Below, in pieces: positions 16,678-26,093 of a stretch of 64,000 nucleotides of DNA. Both the position numbers and the translations under genes were made by a program. Every line of letters starts with the position of its first letter. Within the stretch, counting starts at the first letter, position 1. Below the pieces are notes generated by a model. The model worked only from the letters and a program-made list of their open reading frames with translations. It was not told where the DNA came from and did not search any database. The DNA is from Thalassobaculum fulvum (lineage in GTDB: Bacteria; Pseudomonadota; Alphaproteobacteria; Thalassobaculales; Thalassobaculaceae). The stretch covers positions 124,001 to 188,000 of the forward strand of contig NZ_BMZS01000003.1 of assembly GCF_014652915.1 (NCBI RefSeq), written 5' to 3'.

Positions 16678-17687
16678 CGGCGGCAGGCGATTTCTGGCTG
16701 AGTTCCGGCTTCCGGCTGCTGGACCGCGACGGCGCGGGCGACGAGGCGGGGCGGCTGCGGCTGACCCCGGCCTTCGTGGCCGCGTACTGGCGGCGTCCCG
16801 AGGTGGCGCCGGTCGAGGAATCCTGCGATCGCGAGCGCGCCCTGCACGAGGCCCTGCTGGCCGACCCGATGCGCCGGGTGACCGACGCCGAGCTGCGGGC
16901 GCTCGCCGACCCGGACGCTGCCGACAACTACCGGGCGGTGCTGCGGTTCCGTGATTTCCTGGCGCGGTTCCCGACGATCGAGGCGGCCTACCTGCATGTC
17001 GCGCGGAACGGCGGGATCGATTTCCCGCCGATGTTCGTCGACCACATGGCGCACGTCGTCCTGCGCGCCGCCCTGGACGGCACCGCCGACCCGTTCCGGG
17101 TGCGGGCCGGCGAGCTGTTCTTCCGGCCGCAGCGCGTCACCCTGGGCGACGACCGGATCATGGTGGCCGATCAGGCTGTGGTCGACCTGCAGGCCCAGGC
17201 CGGGCGGGCGCTGGAGGCCGGCGGCCAGGGGCCGATGGTCGAGATCGACGTGCTCGGCGAAGAGAACCGCGACGAGTACTGGGAGCGGTCCGACGGTTTC
17301 GACACCGCCGTCGACATCGCCTTTCCGCAGCCCGGCCTGGACGGGTTGGCGCGGGCGCTGGAGGCGTGGGTCGCGCATCTCGCCGGCGTCGTCTGCCGGA
17401 TCGCGCCGCTGCGCCGGATCGACGACGAGCGCTGGGTCTGGCACATCGGCCTGGACCGCGACGCCAACGCCATCCTGAACGCGCTGTACGAGGGCCGGAC
17501 GCTCGGGGACGAGCAGCTTCGCCAGATCCTGGCGCTGTTCCGCATGGAGATCGACGACACCGCCGCGGTGCGCGACACTGTGGCCGGCCGGCCGATCTAT
17601 CTCGGCCTGGCCATGGGAAGCGACGGCGTGATTCGCATGAAGCCACAAAACATCATTGCAAATCTGCCGCTTAAGCCGACGAGTTGA
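16674..17687 (+). CDS. FDH-region conserved protein, DUF6352-like
   Basis: A 337-residue protein that resembles DUF6352 by 'DFWLSSGFRLLDRD', 'LTPAFVAAYWRRPEVAPVEE' and 'ADNYRAVLRFRDFLARFPTI'. It is soluble and acidic, with no signal peptide and no known catalytic motif. It begins with a four-base overlap after the DUF6505-like gene and closes the tightly overlapped block. The last 20 residues are encoded by noticeably less GC-rich DNA. Function unknown; it travels with FDH genes in related bacteria. The family number is from memory. Confidence 0.82.
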   Translation: MTAAGDFWLSSGFRLLDRDGAGDEAGRLRLTPAFVAAYWRRPEVAPVEESCDRERALHEALLADPMRRVTDAELRALADPDAADNYRAVLRFRDFLARFPTIEAAYLHVARNGGIDFPPMFVDHMAHVVLRAALDGTADPFRVRAGELFFRPQRVTLGDDRIMVADQAVVDLQAQAGRALEAGGQGPMVEIDVLGEENRDEYWERSDGFDTAVDIAFPQPGLDGLARALEAWVAHLAGVVCRIAPLRRIDDERWVWHIGLDRDANAILNALYEGRTLGDEQLRQILALFRMEIDDTAAVRDTVAGRPIYLGLAMGSDGVIRMKPQNIIANLPLKPTS

Positions 17688-17691
17688 TGCA

Positions 17692-17979
17692 ATGCATGAA
17701 AATGCGCGCCCGCACCTCCTCGACCGTCCGGCCGCCCGCGTGGTCGCGGCCGGGGTCGCGTTGTCGGCGCTGGCGGTGCTGGCGGTCATTCACCGCGACG
17801 ACCTGATGCCGCTGATGGCCGGCGGGACGGCGGTCCCGGACGACCCGCTGTCGCGGTGCATCGCCGGGCACCACGCGACCATCGACAAGGGGATTGCCGA
17901 CGGCGTCTTCGGACCGGAGCAGGCGATCCTGTTCAAGCAGCGCGCCGAGGCGCTCTGCCGCTCGACGGTGCCGCAGTAG
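17692..17979 (+). CDS. Small membrane-anchored protein of the FDH region
   Basis: A 95-residue protein starting at an ATG two bases past a stop-proximal junction, with one hydrophobic segment (~20-40, 'VVAAGVALSALAVLAVI') and a soluble tail with two Cys ('SRCIAGHHATIDKG' and 'AEALCRSTVPQ') and 'GVFGPEQAILFKQRAEALC'. The two Cys, 50 residues apart, could pair in the periplasm. No family recognised. The ribosome site is weak, so it may be translated by coupling to the preceding gene five bases upstream. Confidence 0.6.
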   Translation: MHENARPHLLDRPAARVVAAGVALSALAVLAVIHRDDLMPLMAGGTAVPDDPLSRCIAGHHATIDKGIADGVFGPEQAILFKQRAEALCRSTVPQ

Positions 17980-18027
17980 CCGGCCGCGGCTGCATCCTGC
18001 CGGACCACCGAGGCGGCGCGGACGGCT

Positions 18028-20058
18028 TCATTCGTCGTCCAGTTCCCGGCCTTCCTCGCGGGCCCGCTCGTAGTCGGCGGTGGTGCGCGGCACCCGGCGC
18101 GGCGGGCCGGCCATCGGGTTGTCGGTGCTCTGGAACTGCACCTGCACCCGGCAGTCCTCGCACATCCGGATCAGGTTGGCGCGGTCGCCGGTCGCGAACA
18201 TCCAGTGCTTGCCGGACAGCCGGCTGACGATCGCCTCGATCGACCGCTTGGTGCCGAACTCCTTGCCGCAGGAGATGCAGGCGTAGGGCTCGTCCTCGAA
18301 AAGCAGCTGCGCCGACAGGGCGGAGTCGGCGAGCGCGTAGCGCGGCTCCAGGGTGATCACCTTCTCGGGGCAGGTGGTCGCGCACAGGCCGCACTGCACG
18401 CAGGCGTCCTCCTGGAACAGCAGCTGCGGGCGGTCCGGGTTGTCCTGCAGGGCGCCGGCCGGGCAGGCGCTGACGCAGGCCAGGCAGAGCGTGCAGCCGC
18501 CGGTGTCGACCGCCACCCGGCCGTAGGGCGCGCCCTCCGGCAGCGGCACCGCCTCGACCGACGCCCCGAGCGCCGCCGCGAGACCCTTGGCCGCCAGCCG
18601 CGTGATCGCCTTCTTGCGACCGAGCGGCACGAAGGTCGCCGTCGGCAGAATCGTCGCGGGGCGGGACCCGAACAGCGACTCGCTCAACGCCTCGGGGTCC
18701 CCGGTGTCGAGCACGCGGACCCGGCCGCCGGCGTCGCCGAGGCCGGTCAGGATCGCCTCGGTGACGGCGATCTGGGCCGCCAGCCCGGCATAGTCGTCCG
18801 GCCGCTGCGGGTCGGTCAGCAGCACCACCTCCTGGAAGCCCTGGGCGAGAGCGCCGAGCAGGATGTCGTGGCCGACCTGCCCGACCTCGTTGACCGCCAT
18901 CGGGATGGCGTCGGCCGGCAGGCCGCGGCCATAGCGGGCGGCGGCCTCGATCAGCCGGGTGCCGGCCTTGTCGTCGTGGACCAGCAGGCGCGGCGCCCTG
19001 CCGCCGGCGTCGCGATAGGCGGCGGCCAGGGTCATGATCCGCTGGTGCACCGACTGCACGTCCGGGTAGGCGTAGGTGATCGCGCTGGTCGGGCAGGCGC
19101 CGGCGCACAGGCCGCAGCCGCCGCACAGCGCCGGGTCGACCGCCACCGCGTCGCCGTCCGGGGCGATCGCGCCGGCCGGACACAGGTCGAGGCAGCGGGT
19201 GCAGCCGGTCTTGCGGTTGCGGGAATGCGCGCACAGCCCCTGGTCGACGTTGACGTAGATCGGTTTCTCGAACTCGCCGACCAGGGTCGACGCCTCGAGC
19301 AGCACGGTCAGCACGGATGCCGGGTCGCGCGGGTCGGCGCGCAGGTAGCCGTCGCGCTTCTCCGGCGCCGGGAACAGCGTCGGCTCGCCCGACAGGTCGA
19401 CGATCACGTCGCATTCCGACCGGGCGCCGTCGACCGGCCGCTCGAACCCGAAGCCGTTCCGGACGAACGGGGTGCGCTCGGCGAACCGGTCGACCGTCAC
19501 CTCGAACGCGCCGAACCGCCCGGTGGCCTGCCGGATCCGGCCGGTGACGATCGGGAAGTCGACCGAGGTCGGGGGCAGGGCGTCGTCGGCGTCGAGCATC
19601 ATGCAGGTGACGGACAGCGCGTCGGACAGCCGGCGGGCGGCGTCGAGCACGGTCTGGCCGCTTCCGTACACCAGACAGGTGCCCTCGGAGGTCAGGGTCA
19701 GGGCCCGCGACGCCGGGACCGGCAGCGCCGCCTCGGCGATCAGCGCCGCCATCTTCGGCAGCGCGCCAGCCCCTTCGTCCGACCAGCCGGCGGTTTCGCG
19801 GATGTTGAAGAAGCCGACACGGCCTCCGGCGTCGTGGTCCTCGGCGACTTCGGCGAACACGGGCGATTCCTGTATACAGCCGACATCCAGCGGGCCGTCG
19901 CCGCCGAGCGCGTCGACGAACCGGCCGATCTCCCGTCGACACAATGCCGTGAACACCTCGTCGCCGGTCCCGCCACAGGCTTTCGCCAGCTTGCGGCCGT
20001 CGATGTCCATGGTGCCGCCGCAGTCGCAAATCAGGACGGTGCGATCGCCTCGCCGCAT
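18028..20058 (-). CDS. Multi-cluster 4Fe-4S binding protein of the FDH region
   Basis: A 676-residue ferredoxin-like protein. Pairs of cluster motifs appear: 'GCTRCLDLCPAGAI' and 'CGGCGLCAGACPTSAI' near the middle, then 'CTLCLACVSACPAGAL' and 'CVQCGLCATTCPEKVI' near the C-terminus, plus 'CISCGKEFG' and 'RMCEDCRVQ'. An N-terminal 'VLICDCGGTMDIDG' Cys pair is also present. No signal peptide, so cytoplasmic. It runs opposite to its neighbours. It could pass electrons between NAD(P)H or a quinone and the FDH, or act in cluster delivery; neither is shown. Confidence 0.88.
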   Translation of the reverse strand: MRRGDRTVLICDCGGTMDIDGRKLAKACGGTGDEVFTALCRREIGRFVDALGGDGPLDVGCIQESPVFAEVAEDHDAGGRVGFFNIRETAGWSDEGAGALPKMAALIAEAALPVPASRALTLTSEGTCLVYGSGQTVLDAARRLSDALSVTCMMLDADDALPPTSVDFPIVTGRIRQATGRFGAFEVTVDRFAERTPFVRNGFGFERPVDGARSECDVIVDLSGEPTLFPAPEKRDGYLRADPRDPASVLTVLLEASTLVGEFEKPIYVNVDQGLCAHSRNRKTGCTRCLDLCPAGAIAPDGDAVAVDPALCGGCGLCAGACPTSAITYAYPDVQSVHQRIMTLAAAYRDAGGRAPRLLVHDDKAGTRLIEAAARYGRGLPADAIPMAVNEVGQVGHDILLGALAQGFQEVVLLTDPQRPDDYAGLAAQIAVTEAILTGLGDAGGRVRVLDTGDPEALSESLFGSRPATILPTATFVPLGRKKAITRLAAKGLAAALGASVEAVPLPEGAPYGRVAVDTGGCTLCLACVSACPAGALQDNPDRPQLLFQEDACVQCGLCATTCPEKVITLEPRYALADSALSAQLLFEDEPYACISCGKEFGTKRSIEAIVSRLSGKHWMFATGDRANLIRMCEDCRVQVQFQSTDNPMAGPPRRVPRTTADYERAREEGRELDDE

Positions 20059-20231
20059 GCCGAATCGTCTCCTCGCCGACGGGTTCCCGGGAGTCGCCGC
20101 TCCCTTGCGGCTGAACCTAAAGTGTGTCGGACTCGTTGCCTAGTGCAGCCGCGCCGAGACGCGGCGCATGCGGAGGAGAGGGGCACAGGCCCGGGCACCA
20201 ACGACGGATGGCAATGGAGAGGCATGAGGCG

Positions 20232-20771
20232 ATGCCGGTCGGCATCATCGTCCAGAAGCGGCGCATCAATCACCCATGGCAGGAGTGGACGTGGGAGCCC
20301 GTCGGTGTGCTGCCATGGGCGGAAGAGGGGGTGCGCTGGCGGCTGCTGACCGAGGAACCGGACCGGATCCGCTACCACGCGGCGACCATGACGGTGCACC
20401 TGTACCGGTCCGATACCGAAGCCTATGTCGCCAACCTGGATACCGGCGCGCCGGCGATCTACGTCGGCATCAGCGAGGGCGACCCGGCGGCGGGCGAATG
20501 GGAGTTCGAGCCGAGCTTCGTCTCGCTGTCGCCCTACGAGGCCCAGGACCGGACCGACAGTGCCGAGGAACTGATCGAGCGGCTGGAAGTGCCGCCGGCG
20601 ATGCTCGAGTGGCTGGAGGCCTTCGTGGCGAAGCACCACGAGGAAGAGGCGTTCGTGAAGCGTCGGCGCGATCGCATCGATGTCGAGCAGGTCGAGGACG
20701 GCAAGGGCGACCCGCGGATCCGCCAGACCTCCGACGTCTACCGGGCGCCGACCGGCCGGGGGCGGCGATGA
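20232..20771 (+). CDS. DUF3305 family protein
   Basis: A 179-residue protein with the DUF3305 N-terminus 'MPVGIIVQKRRINHPWQEWT' and 'VHLYRSDTEAYVANLDTGAP'. DUF3305 genes are typically paired with DUF3306 and lie beside FDH genes; function unknown. The chosen ATG has GGAGAGG nine bases upstream; ATGs 6 and 8 codons earlier are alternatives. The tail is basic and the DUF3306 gene begins ten bases after the stop. Confidence 0.88.
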   Translation: MPVGIIVQKRRINHPWQEWTWEPVGVLPWAEEGVRWRLLTEEPDRIRYHAATMTVHLYRSDTEAYVANLDTGAPAIYVGISEGDPAAGEWEFEPSFVSLSPYEAQDRTDSAEELIERLEVPPAMLEWLEAFVAKHHEEEAFVKRRRDRIDVEQVEDGKGDPRIRQTSDVYRAPTGRGRR

Positions 20772-20781
20772 GGGGGCGGCG

Positions 20782-21528
20782 ATGAGCCGGCCCACCGAAG
20801 GCGGCTTCCTGTCGCGCTGGTCGAGGCGCAAGCAGCAGGCCCGGGGCGGCCGGCCGGAGCTCCCGGACGAGCCGCGGCCGACGCCGGTCCCGGCCGCCGC
20901 GACCACCGCCGGTGGCGCCGGACCGGACGCGGTCGACGAGGAGTCGCTCAGCGACGAGGAACTGCTGGCGCGCTACGAACTGCCCGACCCGACCACGCTT
21001 ACAGCCTCGGACGACGTCGCCGCGTTCATGCGGTCCGGCGTCCCGAAGCGCCTGCGCAACATGGCGCTGCGCCGGGTCTGGCGGCTCGACCCGGTGCTCG
21101 CGAACCTCGACGGGCTGAACGACTACGACGAGGACTACACCGATGCGGCGATGCTGGTCGGGGCGGCCGTGAAGACCGTCTATCAGGTCGGCAAGGGCGG
21201 TGCCGCGCACCTGCAGGAGGCCGCCGAGAGGCTGGCGGCCGACGAGCCCGTGGGGGCCGGGCCCGGAAGCGCGGGGCCGGAGAGTGCGGGGCCGGAGAGC
21301 CCGGAAGACCCGGCCGAAGCCGGCGGCGCGGACGGCACCGCAAGGCCGGGCGAGGCGGAGCCGGCCGGCGCGGAATCGGGCCCGGCCGGTCCGGTCGCCG
21401 GGGGCGCTTCCCGCGAAGCCGCCGCGTCCGACGGATCCCGGTCGTCGGCCCAACGTCGGCGGCGCATGGTGTTCGCGACGCCGGAGGCCGGCGAAATCCC
21501 CGCCGGGGCGCGGGATTCGGACAATTAG
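20782..21528 (+). CDS. DUF3306 family protein
   Basis: A 248-residue protein with the DUF3306 signature: N-terminal 'FLSRWSRRKQQ', then 'LARYELPDPTTLTASDDV', 'FMRSGVPKRLRNMALRRVWR' and 'LANLDGLNDYDEDYTDA'. The final ~90 residues are a low-complexity Gly/Ala/Pro/Glu stretch with repeated 'GPESAG' units. It is cytoplasmic by composition. Linkage with DUF3305 and a TorD chaperone suggests a part in FDH assembly, which is inference. Confidence 0.88.
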   Translation: MSRPTEGGFLSRWSRRKQQARGGRPELPDEPRPTPVPAAATTAGGAGPDAVDEESLSDEELLARYELPDPTTLTASDDVAAFMRSGVPKRLRNMALRRVWRLDPVLANLDGLNDYDEDYTDAAMLVGAAVKTVYQVGKGGAAHLQEAAERLAADEPVGAGPGSAGPESAGPESPEDPAEAGGADGTARPGEAEPAGAESGPAGPVAGGASREAAASDGSRSSAQRRRRMVFATPEAGEIPAGARDSDN

Positions 21529-21618
21529 GTCTGGCAACCGGACCGGATTGCCCTAGAATTGTACACAACTGCGGTACGGCTCGAACGCGACCGCGGATCG
21601 AACAGGCGGGAGGACGGC

Positions 21619-22239
21619 GTGTCGGCGAATGCCGGTGGGCTGAAACACGAGGACGCGACCGTGGCCGAAGAGGACATGCTGCGGGCCGGCGTCTACGACG
21701 TCCTGGCGGCCGTCTTCCGGCGCGAGCCCGATGCCGCCCTGCTCGCGGAGCTGCGGACGCTGCAGGGCGACGAGACGCCGCTCGGGCAGGCGTTCGCGGC
21801 GCTGGCGGAGCGGGCCCGCACGATCGATCCGACGGCGGCGCGCCACGAGTACACGGACCTCTTCATCGGCCTCGGGCGCGGCGAGCTCGTCCCGTTCGCG
21901 TCGTACTACCTGACCGGCTTCCTGCACGAGAAGCCGCTGGCGGTGCTGCGCGACGACATGGCCCGGCTCGGTATCGAGCGCGAGGAAGGGGTCGCCGAGC
22001 CGGAGGATCACATCGCGTCGCTGTGCGAGATGATGGCCGGCCTGATCCGCGGGCGCTTCCTGGAAGCGGCGCCGGTCCGGCTGCAGCGGGCGTTCTTCGA
22101 ACGGCATCTCGCCCCCTGGGCGGGTCATTTCTTCTCCGATGTCGAAGCCGCGAAGTCGGCGGATCTCTATCGGCCGGCCGGCACCATCGGCCGACTGTTC
22201 ATGGAGATCGAGGCCGCGGCCTTCGCCATGGAGGAGTGA
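21619..22239 (+). CDS. TorD/DmsD family molecular chaperone
   Basis: A 206-residue all-helical chaperone of the TorD superfamily, recognised by 'HEYTDLFIGLGRGELVPFAS' and 'PEDHIASLCEMMAGLIRG'. Members bind TAT leaders and help insert the Mo/W cofactor into molybdoenzymes in the cytoplasm. The likely client is the FDH alpha subunit encoded 336 bases downstream. The GTG start was chosen because GGGAGGA lies six bases upstream; an ATG 19 codons later is the alternative. Confidence 0.9.
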   Translation: MSANAGGLKHEDATVAEEDMLRAGVYDVLAAVFRREPDAALLAELRTLQGDETPLGQAFAALAERARTIDPTAARHEYTDLFIGLGRGELVPFASYYLTGFLHEKPLAVLRDDMARLGIEREEGVAEPEDHIASLCEMMAGLIRGRFLEAAPVRLQRAFFERHLAPWAGHFFSDVEAAKSADLYRPAGTIGRLFMEIEAAAFAMEE

Positions 22240-22289
22240 GAGTGCCGGTGCCGGCTGAGGTCGGCGGCGGCTTGGTAGAGGAGCACGAC

Positions 22290-22484
22290 ATGAAGGATCG
22301 GAAGGACGACCAGACGGTCTCCGCACGCCGGGACTTCCTGAAGCTGTCCACGCTCGGCGTGGCGGCGGCAGGGGCCGCGGCGGCCATCGCGCCGGCGAAG
22401 CCGGTGGAGGCGGCGGAGCCGGAGGGTTCGGGCTATCGCGAGACCGCGCACGTCCGGACGTACTACGAAACCGCCCGGTTCTGA
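22290..22484 (+). CDS. FDH-region twin-arginine mini-protein (TIGR02811-like)
   Basis: A 64-residue protein made almost wholly of a TAT signal: 'SARRDFLKLSTLGVAAAG' followed by a hydrophobic Ala-rich stretch and a 20-residue mature tail ending 'YRETAHVRTYYETARF'. It matches the 'formate dehydrogenase region TAT target' family (TIGR02811), which is always found just before FDH alpha. Role unknown; it may be an accessory subunit or a carrier for export. AGAGGAG ribosome site upstream. Confidence 0.9.
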   Translation: MKDRKDDQTVSARRDFLKLSTLGVAAAGAAAAIAPAKPVEAAEPEGSGYRETAHVRTYYETARF

Positions 22485-22574
22485 TCCGCACGCCGCGGGT
22501 AGTTCGGGCTTAGTCACATCCCGTCGGGCGGGCGCGAGGCCTGGTCGCCGGGATGGTGCAGGGAGGGATTGGTT

Positions 22575-25445
22575 ATGTTGAGGAAGAAGGCTAACGAGGT
22601 TGCGTCACGCCCTCGTCTGTCGACTTTCGCCGCCAAGACCGCCGAGAAGACAGTAGACCGCCGGAGTTTCCTCCGGAACTCAGGTCTCGCCGTGGGCGGC
22701 CTCGCCGCCGCGACGGCATTCTCGGGTGGGTCGGTCCGCAAGGCCGAGGCGGCTGCGGCAGGCAAGGGCGCGGTCGAGATCATCAAGTCGGTCTGCACGC
22801 ACTGCTCGGTCGGCTGCACCGTGCTGGCGGAAGTCCAGAACGGGGTGTGGATCGGGCAGGAGCCCGGCTGGGACAGCCCGTTCAACCTCGGCGCCCACTG
22901 CGCGAAGGGCGCGTCGGTGCGCGAGCACGCGCACGGCGAGCGCCGCCTGAAGTACCCGATGAAGATGGTCGGCGGTAAGTGGGAGCGCGTCTCCTGGGAG
23001 ACCGCGATCAACGAGATCGGCGACAAGATGCTGCAGATCCGCGAGAAGTCGGGACCGGACTCGGTCTACTGGCTCGGATCCGCCAAGCACAACAACGAGC
23101 AGGCCTATCTGGTCCGCAAGTTCGCCGCCTACTGGGGTACGAACAACGTCGATCACCAGGCGCGTATCTGCCACTCGACGACGGTCGCCGGCGTAGCCAA
23201 CACCTGGGGCTACGGCGCGATGACCAATTCGTACAACGACATGCACAACAGCAAGGCGATCTTCATCATCGGCGGCAACCCCGCCGAGGCGCACCCGGTG
23301 TCGCTGCTGCACGTGCTCAAGGCGAAGGAGCAGAACAACGCGCCGTTGATCGTCTGCGACCCGCGGTTCACCCGGACCGCTGCCCACGCCGACGAGTACG
23401 TGCGGTTCCGGCCCGGCACCGACGTGGCGCTGATCTTCGGCATCCTCTGGCACATCTTCGAGAACGGCTGGGAGGACAAGGAGTACATCCGCCAGCGCGT
23501 CTGGGGCATGGATCAGATCAAGGCCGAGGTCGCCAAGTGGAACCCGGAGGAGACCGAGCGCGTCACCGGCGTGCCGGGCTCCCAGCTCAAGCGGGTCGCG
23601 CGGCTGATGGTCAACAACCGGCCCGGCACCGTGGTCTGGTGCATGGGCGGCACCCAGCACACCAACGGCAACAACAACACCCGTGCCTACTGCATCCTGC
23701 AGCTGGCGCTCGGCAACATGGGCAAGGAAGGCGGCGGGACCAACATCTTCCGCGGCCATGACAACGTCCAGGGTGCCACCGATCTCGGCGTGCTGCAGAA
23801 CACCCTGCCGGGCTACTACGGCCTGGCCGACGGATCCTGGAAGCACTGGGCCCGGGTCTGGGGCGAGGACTACGACTGGCTGGCCGGCCGGTTCGCCGAC
23901 AAGAAGCTGATGAACGCCGACGGCATCCCGGTGTCGCGGTGGTTCGACGGCGTGCTCGAGGCCAAGGAGAACATGGATCAGCCCGACAATATCCGGGCGA
24001 TGGTGTTCTGGGGCCACGCGCCGAACTCGCAGACCCGCCTGAAGGACATGAAGGCCGCGATGGAGAAACTCGATCTCCTGGTGGTCATCGATCCTTATCC
24101 GACGGTGTCGGCGGTGCTGCACGACCGGACCGACGGCGTCTACCTGCTGCCGGCCGCGACCCAGTTCGAGACCTACGGCTCGGTGACGGCGTCGAACCGT
24201 TCCCTGCAGTGGCGCGAGACGGTCGTGAAGCCGCTGTTCGAGTCGAAGCCCGACCACGTCATCGCCTTCCTGCTGGCCAAGAAGTTCGGCTTCGAGGACC
24301 GGCTGTTCCGCAACATCAAGGTGAACGGCGAGGAGCCGCTCATCGAGGACCTGACCCGCGAGTTCAACCGCGGCATGTGGACCATCGGCTACACCGGCCA
24401 GTCGCCGGAGCGGCTGCGGCTGCACATGGCCAACCAGGCCACCTTCGACCGCACCACGCTGCGCGCGAACGGCGGCCCGGCGGACGGCGAGTTCTACGGC
24501 CTGCCGTGGCCGTGCTGGGGCACGGCGGAGATGGGCCATCCCGGCTCGGCGGTGCTGTACAACGTCGACCTGCCGGTCGCCGAGGGCGGCATGGGCTTCC
24601 GGGCCCGGTTCGGTGTCGAGCGCAACGGCGACAACCTGCTGGCGGAAGGCAGCTGGCCGGTCGGCTCCGAGATCGAGGACGGCTATCCCGAGTTCACGAT
24701 GGCCATGCTCAAGAAGCTCGGTTGGGACTCCGACCTGACCGACGACGAGCGCAAGGCGATCGAGGCCGCCGGCGGCGACAAGTGCAACTGGAAGATCGAC
24801 CTGTCGGGCGGCATCCAGCGGGTCGCGATCAAGCACGGTTGCGCGCCCTACGGCAACGCCAAGGCCCGCACGGTGGTGTGGACCTTCCCGGATCCGATTC
24901 CGGCCCACCGGGAGCCGCTGTACACCCCGCGGCGTGACCTGGTGGCCGACTACCCGACCTACGACGACCGCAAGTTCATGCGCTTGCCGACGTTGTACAA
25001 GTCGATCCAGGAGAAGGACTTCGCGAAGGACTTCCCGACCATCCTCACCTCCGGCCGCCTGGTCGAGTACGAGGGCGGCGGCGACGAGACCAGGTCGAAC
25101 CCGTGGCTCGCCGAGCTCCAGCAGGAGATGTTCGTCGAGGTCAACCCGAGGGACGCCAACAACCTCGGTCTCCGCGACGGCGAGATGGTGTGGGTGCACA
25201 GCCCGGAAGGGGCGAAGGTGAAGGTCGCCGCCATGGTGACCGAGCGTGTCGCTCCGGGCGTGGCGTTCATGCCGTTCCACTTCGGCGGGCACTTCGAGGG
25301 CAAGGACCTGCGGGGCAAGTACCCGCACGGCGCCGACCCCTATGTGCTCGGCGAGTCCTCCAACACCGCGCAGACCTACGGCTACGACTCCGTCACGCAG
25401 ATGCAGGAGACGAAAGCCACCCTGTGCCGGATCGAACGAGCGTAA
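22575..25445 (+). CDS. fdhA: Formate dehydrogenase alpha subunit, Cys-type, TAT-exported
   Basis: A 956-residue bis-pterin Mo/W formate dehydrogenase. TAT motif 'RRSFLRNSG' (29-37); [4Fe-4S] ligands Cys74, Cys77, Cys81 ('CTHCSVGC') and Cys109 ('AHCAKGAS'); metal ligand Cys199 with His200 in 'ARICHSTTVAG', where selenocysteine enzymes have U. The C-terminal molydop-binding domain begins near residue 810. It oxidises formate to CO2 in the periplasm and hands electrons to the beta subunit. GGGAGGG ribosome site; no in-frame TGA, so no selenocysteine. A tungstate importer 9 kb upstream suggests W or Mo loading. Confidence 0.96.
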   Translation: MLRKKANEVASRPRLSTFAAKTAEKTVDRRSFLRNSGLAVGGLAAATAFSGGSVRKAEAAAAGKGAVEIIKSVCTHCSVGCTVLAEVQNGVWIGQEPGWDSPFNLGAHCAKGASVREHAHGERRLKYPMKMVGGKWERVSWETAINEIGDKMLQIREKSGPDSVYWLGSAKHNNEQAYLVRKFAAYWGTNNVDHQARICHSTTVAGVANTWGYGAMTNSYNDMHNSKAIFIIGGNPAEAHPVSLLHVLKAKEQNNAPLIVCDPRFTRTAAHADEYVRFRPGTDVALIFGILWHIFENGWEDKEYIRQRVWGMDQIKAEVAKWNPEETERVTGVPGSQLKRVARLMVNNRPGTVVWCMGGTQHTNGNNNTRAYCILQLALGNMGKEGGGTNIFRGHDNVQGATDLGVLQNTLPGYYGLADGSWKHWARVWGEDYDWLAGRFADKKLMNADGIPVSRWFDGVLEAKENMDQPDNIRAMVFWGHAPNSQTRLKDMKAAMEKLDLLVVIDPYPTVSAVLHDRTDGVYLLPAATQFETYGSVTASNRSLQWRETVVKPLFESKPDHVIAFLLAKKFGFEDRLFRNIKVNGEEPLIEDLTREFNRGMWTIGYTGQSPERLRLHMANQATFDRTTLRANGGPADGEFYGLPWPCWGTAEMGHPGSAVLYNVDLPVAEGGMGFRARFGVERNGDNLLAEGSWPVGSEIEDGYPEFTMAMLKKLGWDSDLTDDERKAIEAAGGDKCNWKIDLSGGIQRVAIKHGCAPYGNAKARTVVWTFPDPIPAHREPLYTPRRDLVADYPTYDDRKFMRLPTLYKSIQEKDFAKDFPTILTSGRLVEYEGGGDETRSNPWLAELQQEMFVEVNPRDANNLGLRDGEMVWVHSPEGAKVKVAAMVTERVAPGVAFMPFHFGGHFEGKDLRGKYPHGADPYVLGESSNTAQTYGYDSVTQMQETKATLCRIERA

Positions 25446-25457
25446 GGGAGACGCACA

Positions 25458-26051
25458 ATGGCACGCATGCGATTCCTGTGTGATGCCGAGCGTTGCATCG
25501 AGTGCAACGCCTGCGTCACCGCCTGCAAGAACGAGCACGAGGTCCCCTGGGGGATCAACCGGCGTCGGGTCGTCACGATCAACGACGGCAAGCCCGGCGA
25601 GCGGTCGATCTCGGTCGCCTGCATGCACTGCTCCGATGCGCCGTGCATGGCGGTCTGCCCGGTGGACTGCTTCTACCAGACCGACGAAGGCGTGGTCCTG
25701 CATTCCAAGGACCTGTGCATCGGCTGCGGCTACTGCTTCTACGCGTGCCCGTTCGGGGCGCCGCAGTACCCGCAGGCCGGCAACTTCGGTTCGCGCGGCA
25801 AGATGGACAAGTGCACCTTCTGTGCCGGGGGCCCGGAGACGGACAACTCCGCCGCCGAGTTCCAGAAGTACGGCCGCAACCGTCTGGCCGAGGGCAAGCT
25901 CCCGCTGTGCGCGGAGATGTGCTCGACCAAGGCGCTGCTGGCCGGCGACGGCGACACGGTGTCGTCGATCTTCCGCGAGCGTGTGGTGGCCCGTGGCTTC
26001 GGCTCGGGCGCCTGGGGATGGGGCACGGCCTACGGGCTGAAGGGCTCCTGA
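25458..26051 (+). CDS. fdhB: Formate dehydrogenase beta (iron-sulfur) subunit
   Basis: A 197-residue four-cluster ferredoxin of the FdnH/FDH3-beta type: 'CIECNACVTACKNEH', 'CMHCSDAPCMAVCP', 'CIGCGYCFYACPFGAPQ' and 'CTFC ... CAEMC' supply the Cys sets. It lacks a signal peptide and is presumably carried out with the TAT-exported alpha subunit. It lacks the C-terminal membrane anchor of E. coli FdnH, so contact with the membrane must be through the gamma subunit. It follows fdhA by 12 bases. Confidence 0.95.
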   Translation: MARMRFLCDAERCIECNACVTACKNEHEVPWGINRRRVVTINDGKPGERSISVACMHCSDAPCMAVCPVDCFYQTDEGVVLHSKDLCIGCGYCFYACPFGAPQYPQAGNFGSRGKMDKCTFCAGGPETDNSAAEFQKYGRNRLAEGKLPLCAEMCSTKALLAGDGDTVSSIFRERVVARGFGSGAWGWGTAYGLKGS

Positions 26052-26059
26052 CCGGCAGG

Positions 26060-26093
26060 GGAGCGCGCCGGCGCTGCTGTGTCGGCGCGCTCC
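26060..26093 (+). terminator. Hairpin after fdhB (attenuator or partial terminator)
   Basis: A perfect 11-bp GC-rich stem (GGAGCGCGCCG / CGGCGCGCTCC) with a 12-base loop, nine bases after the fdhB stop. No U-tract follows, so it more likely trims or stabilises the message between fdhB and the downstream genes than fully stops transcription. Confidence 0.45.

Noticed and set aside
23160-23200. Selenocysteine in the FDH active site
   Set aside because: The active-site codon is TGC (Cys) and there is no in-frame TGA in the gene.
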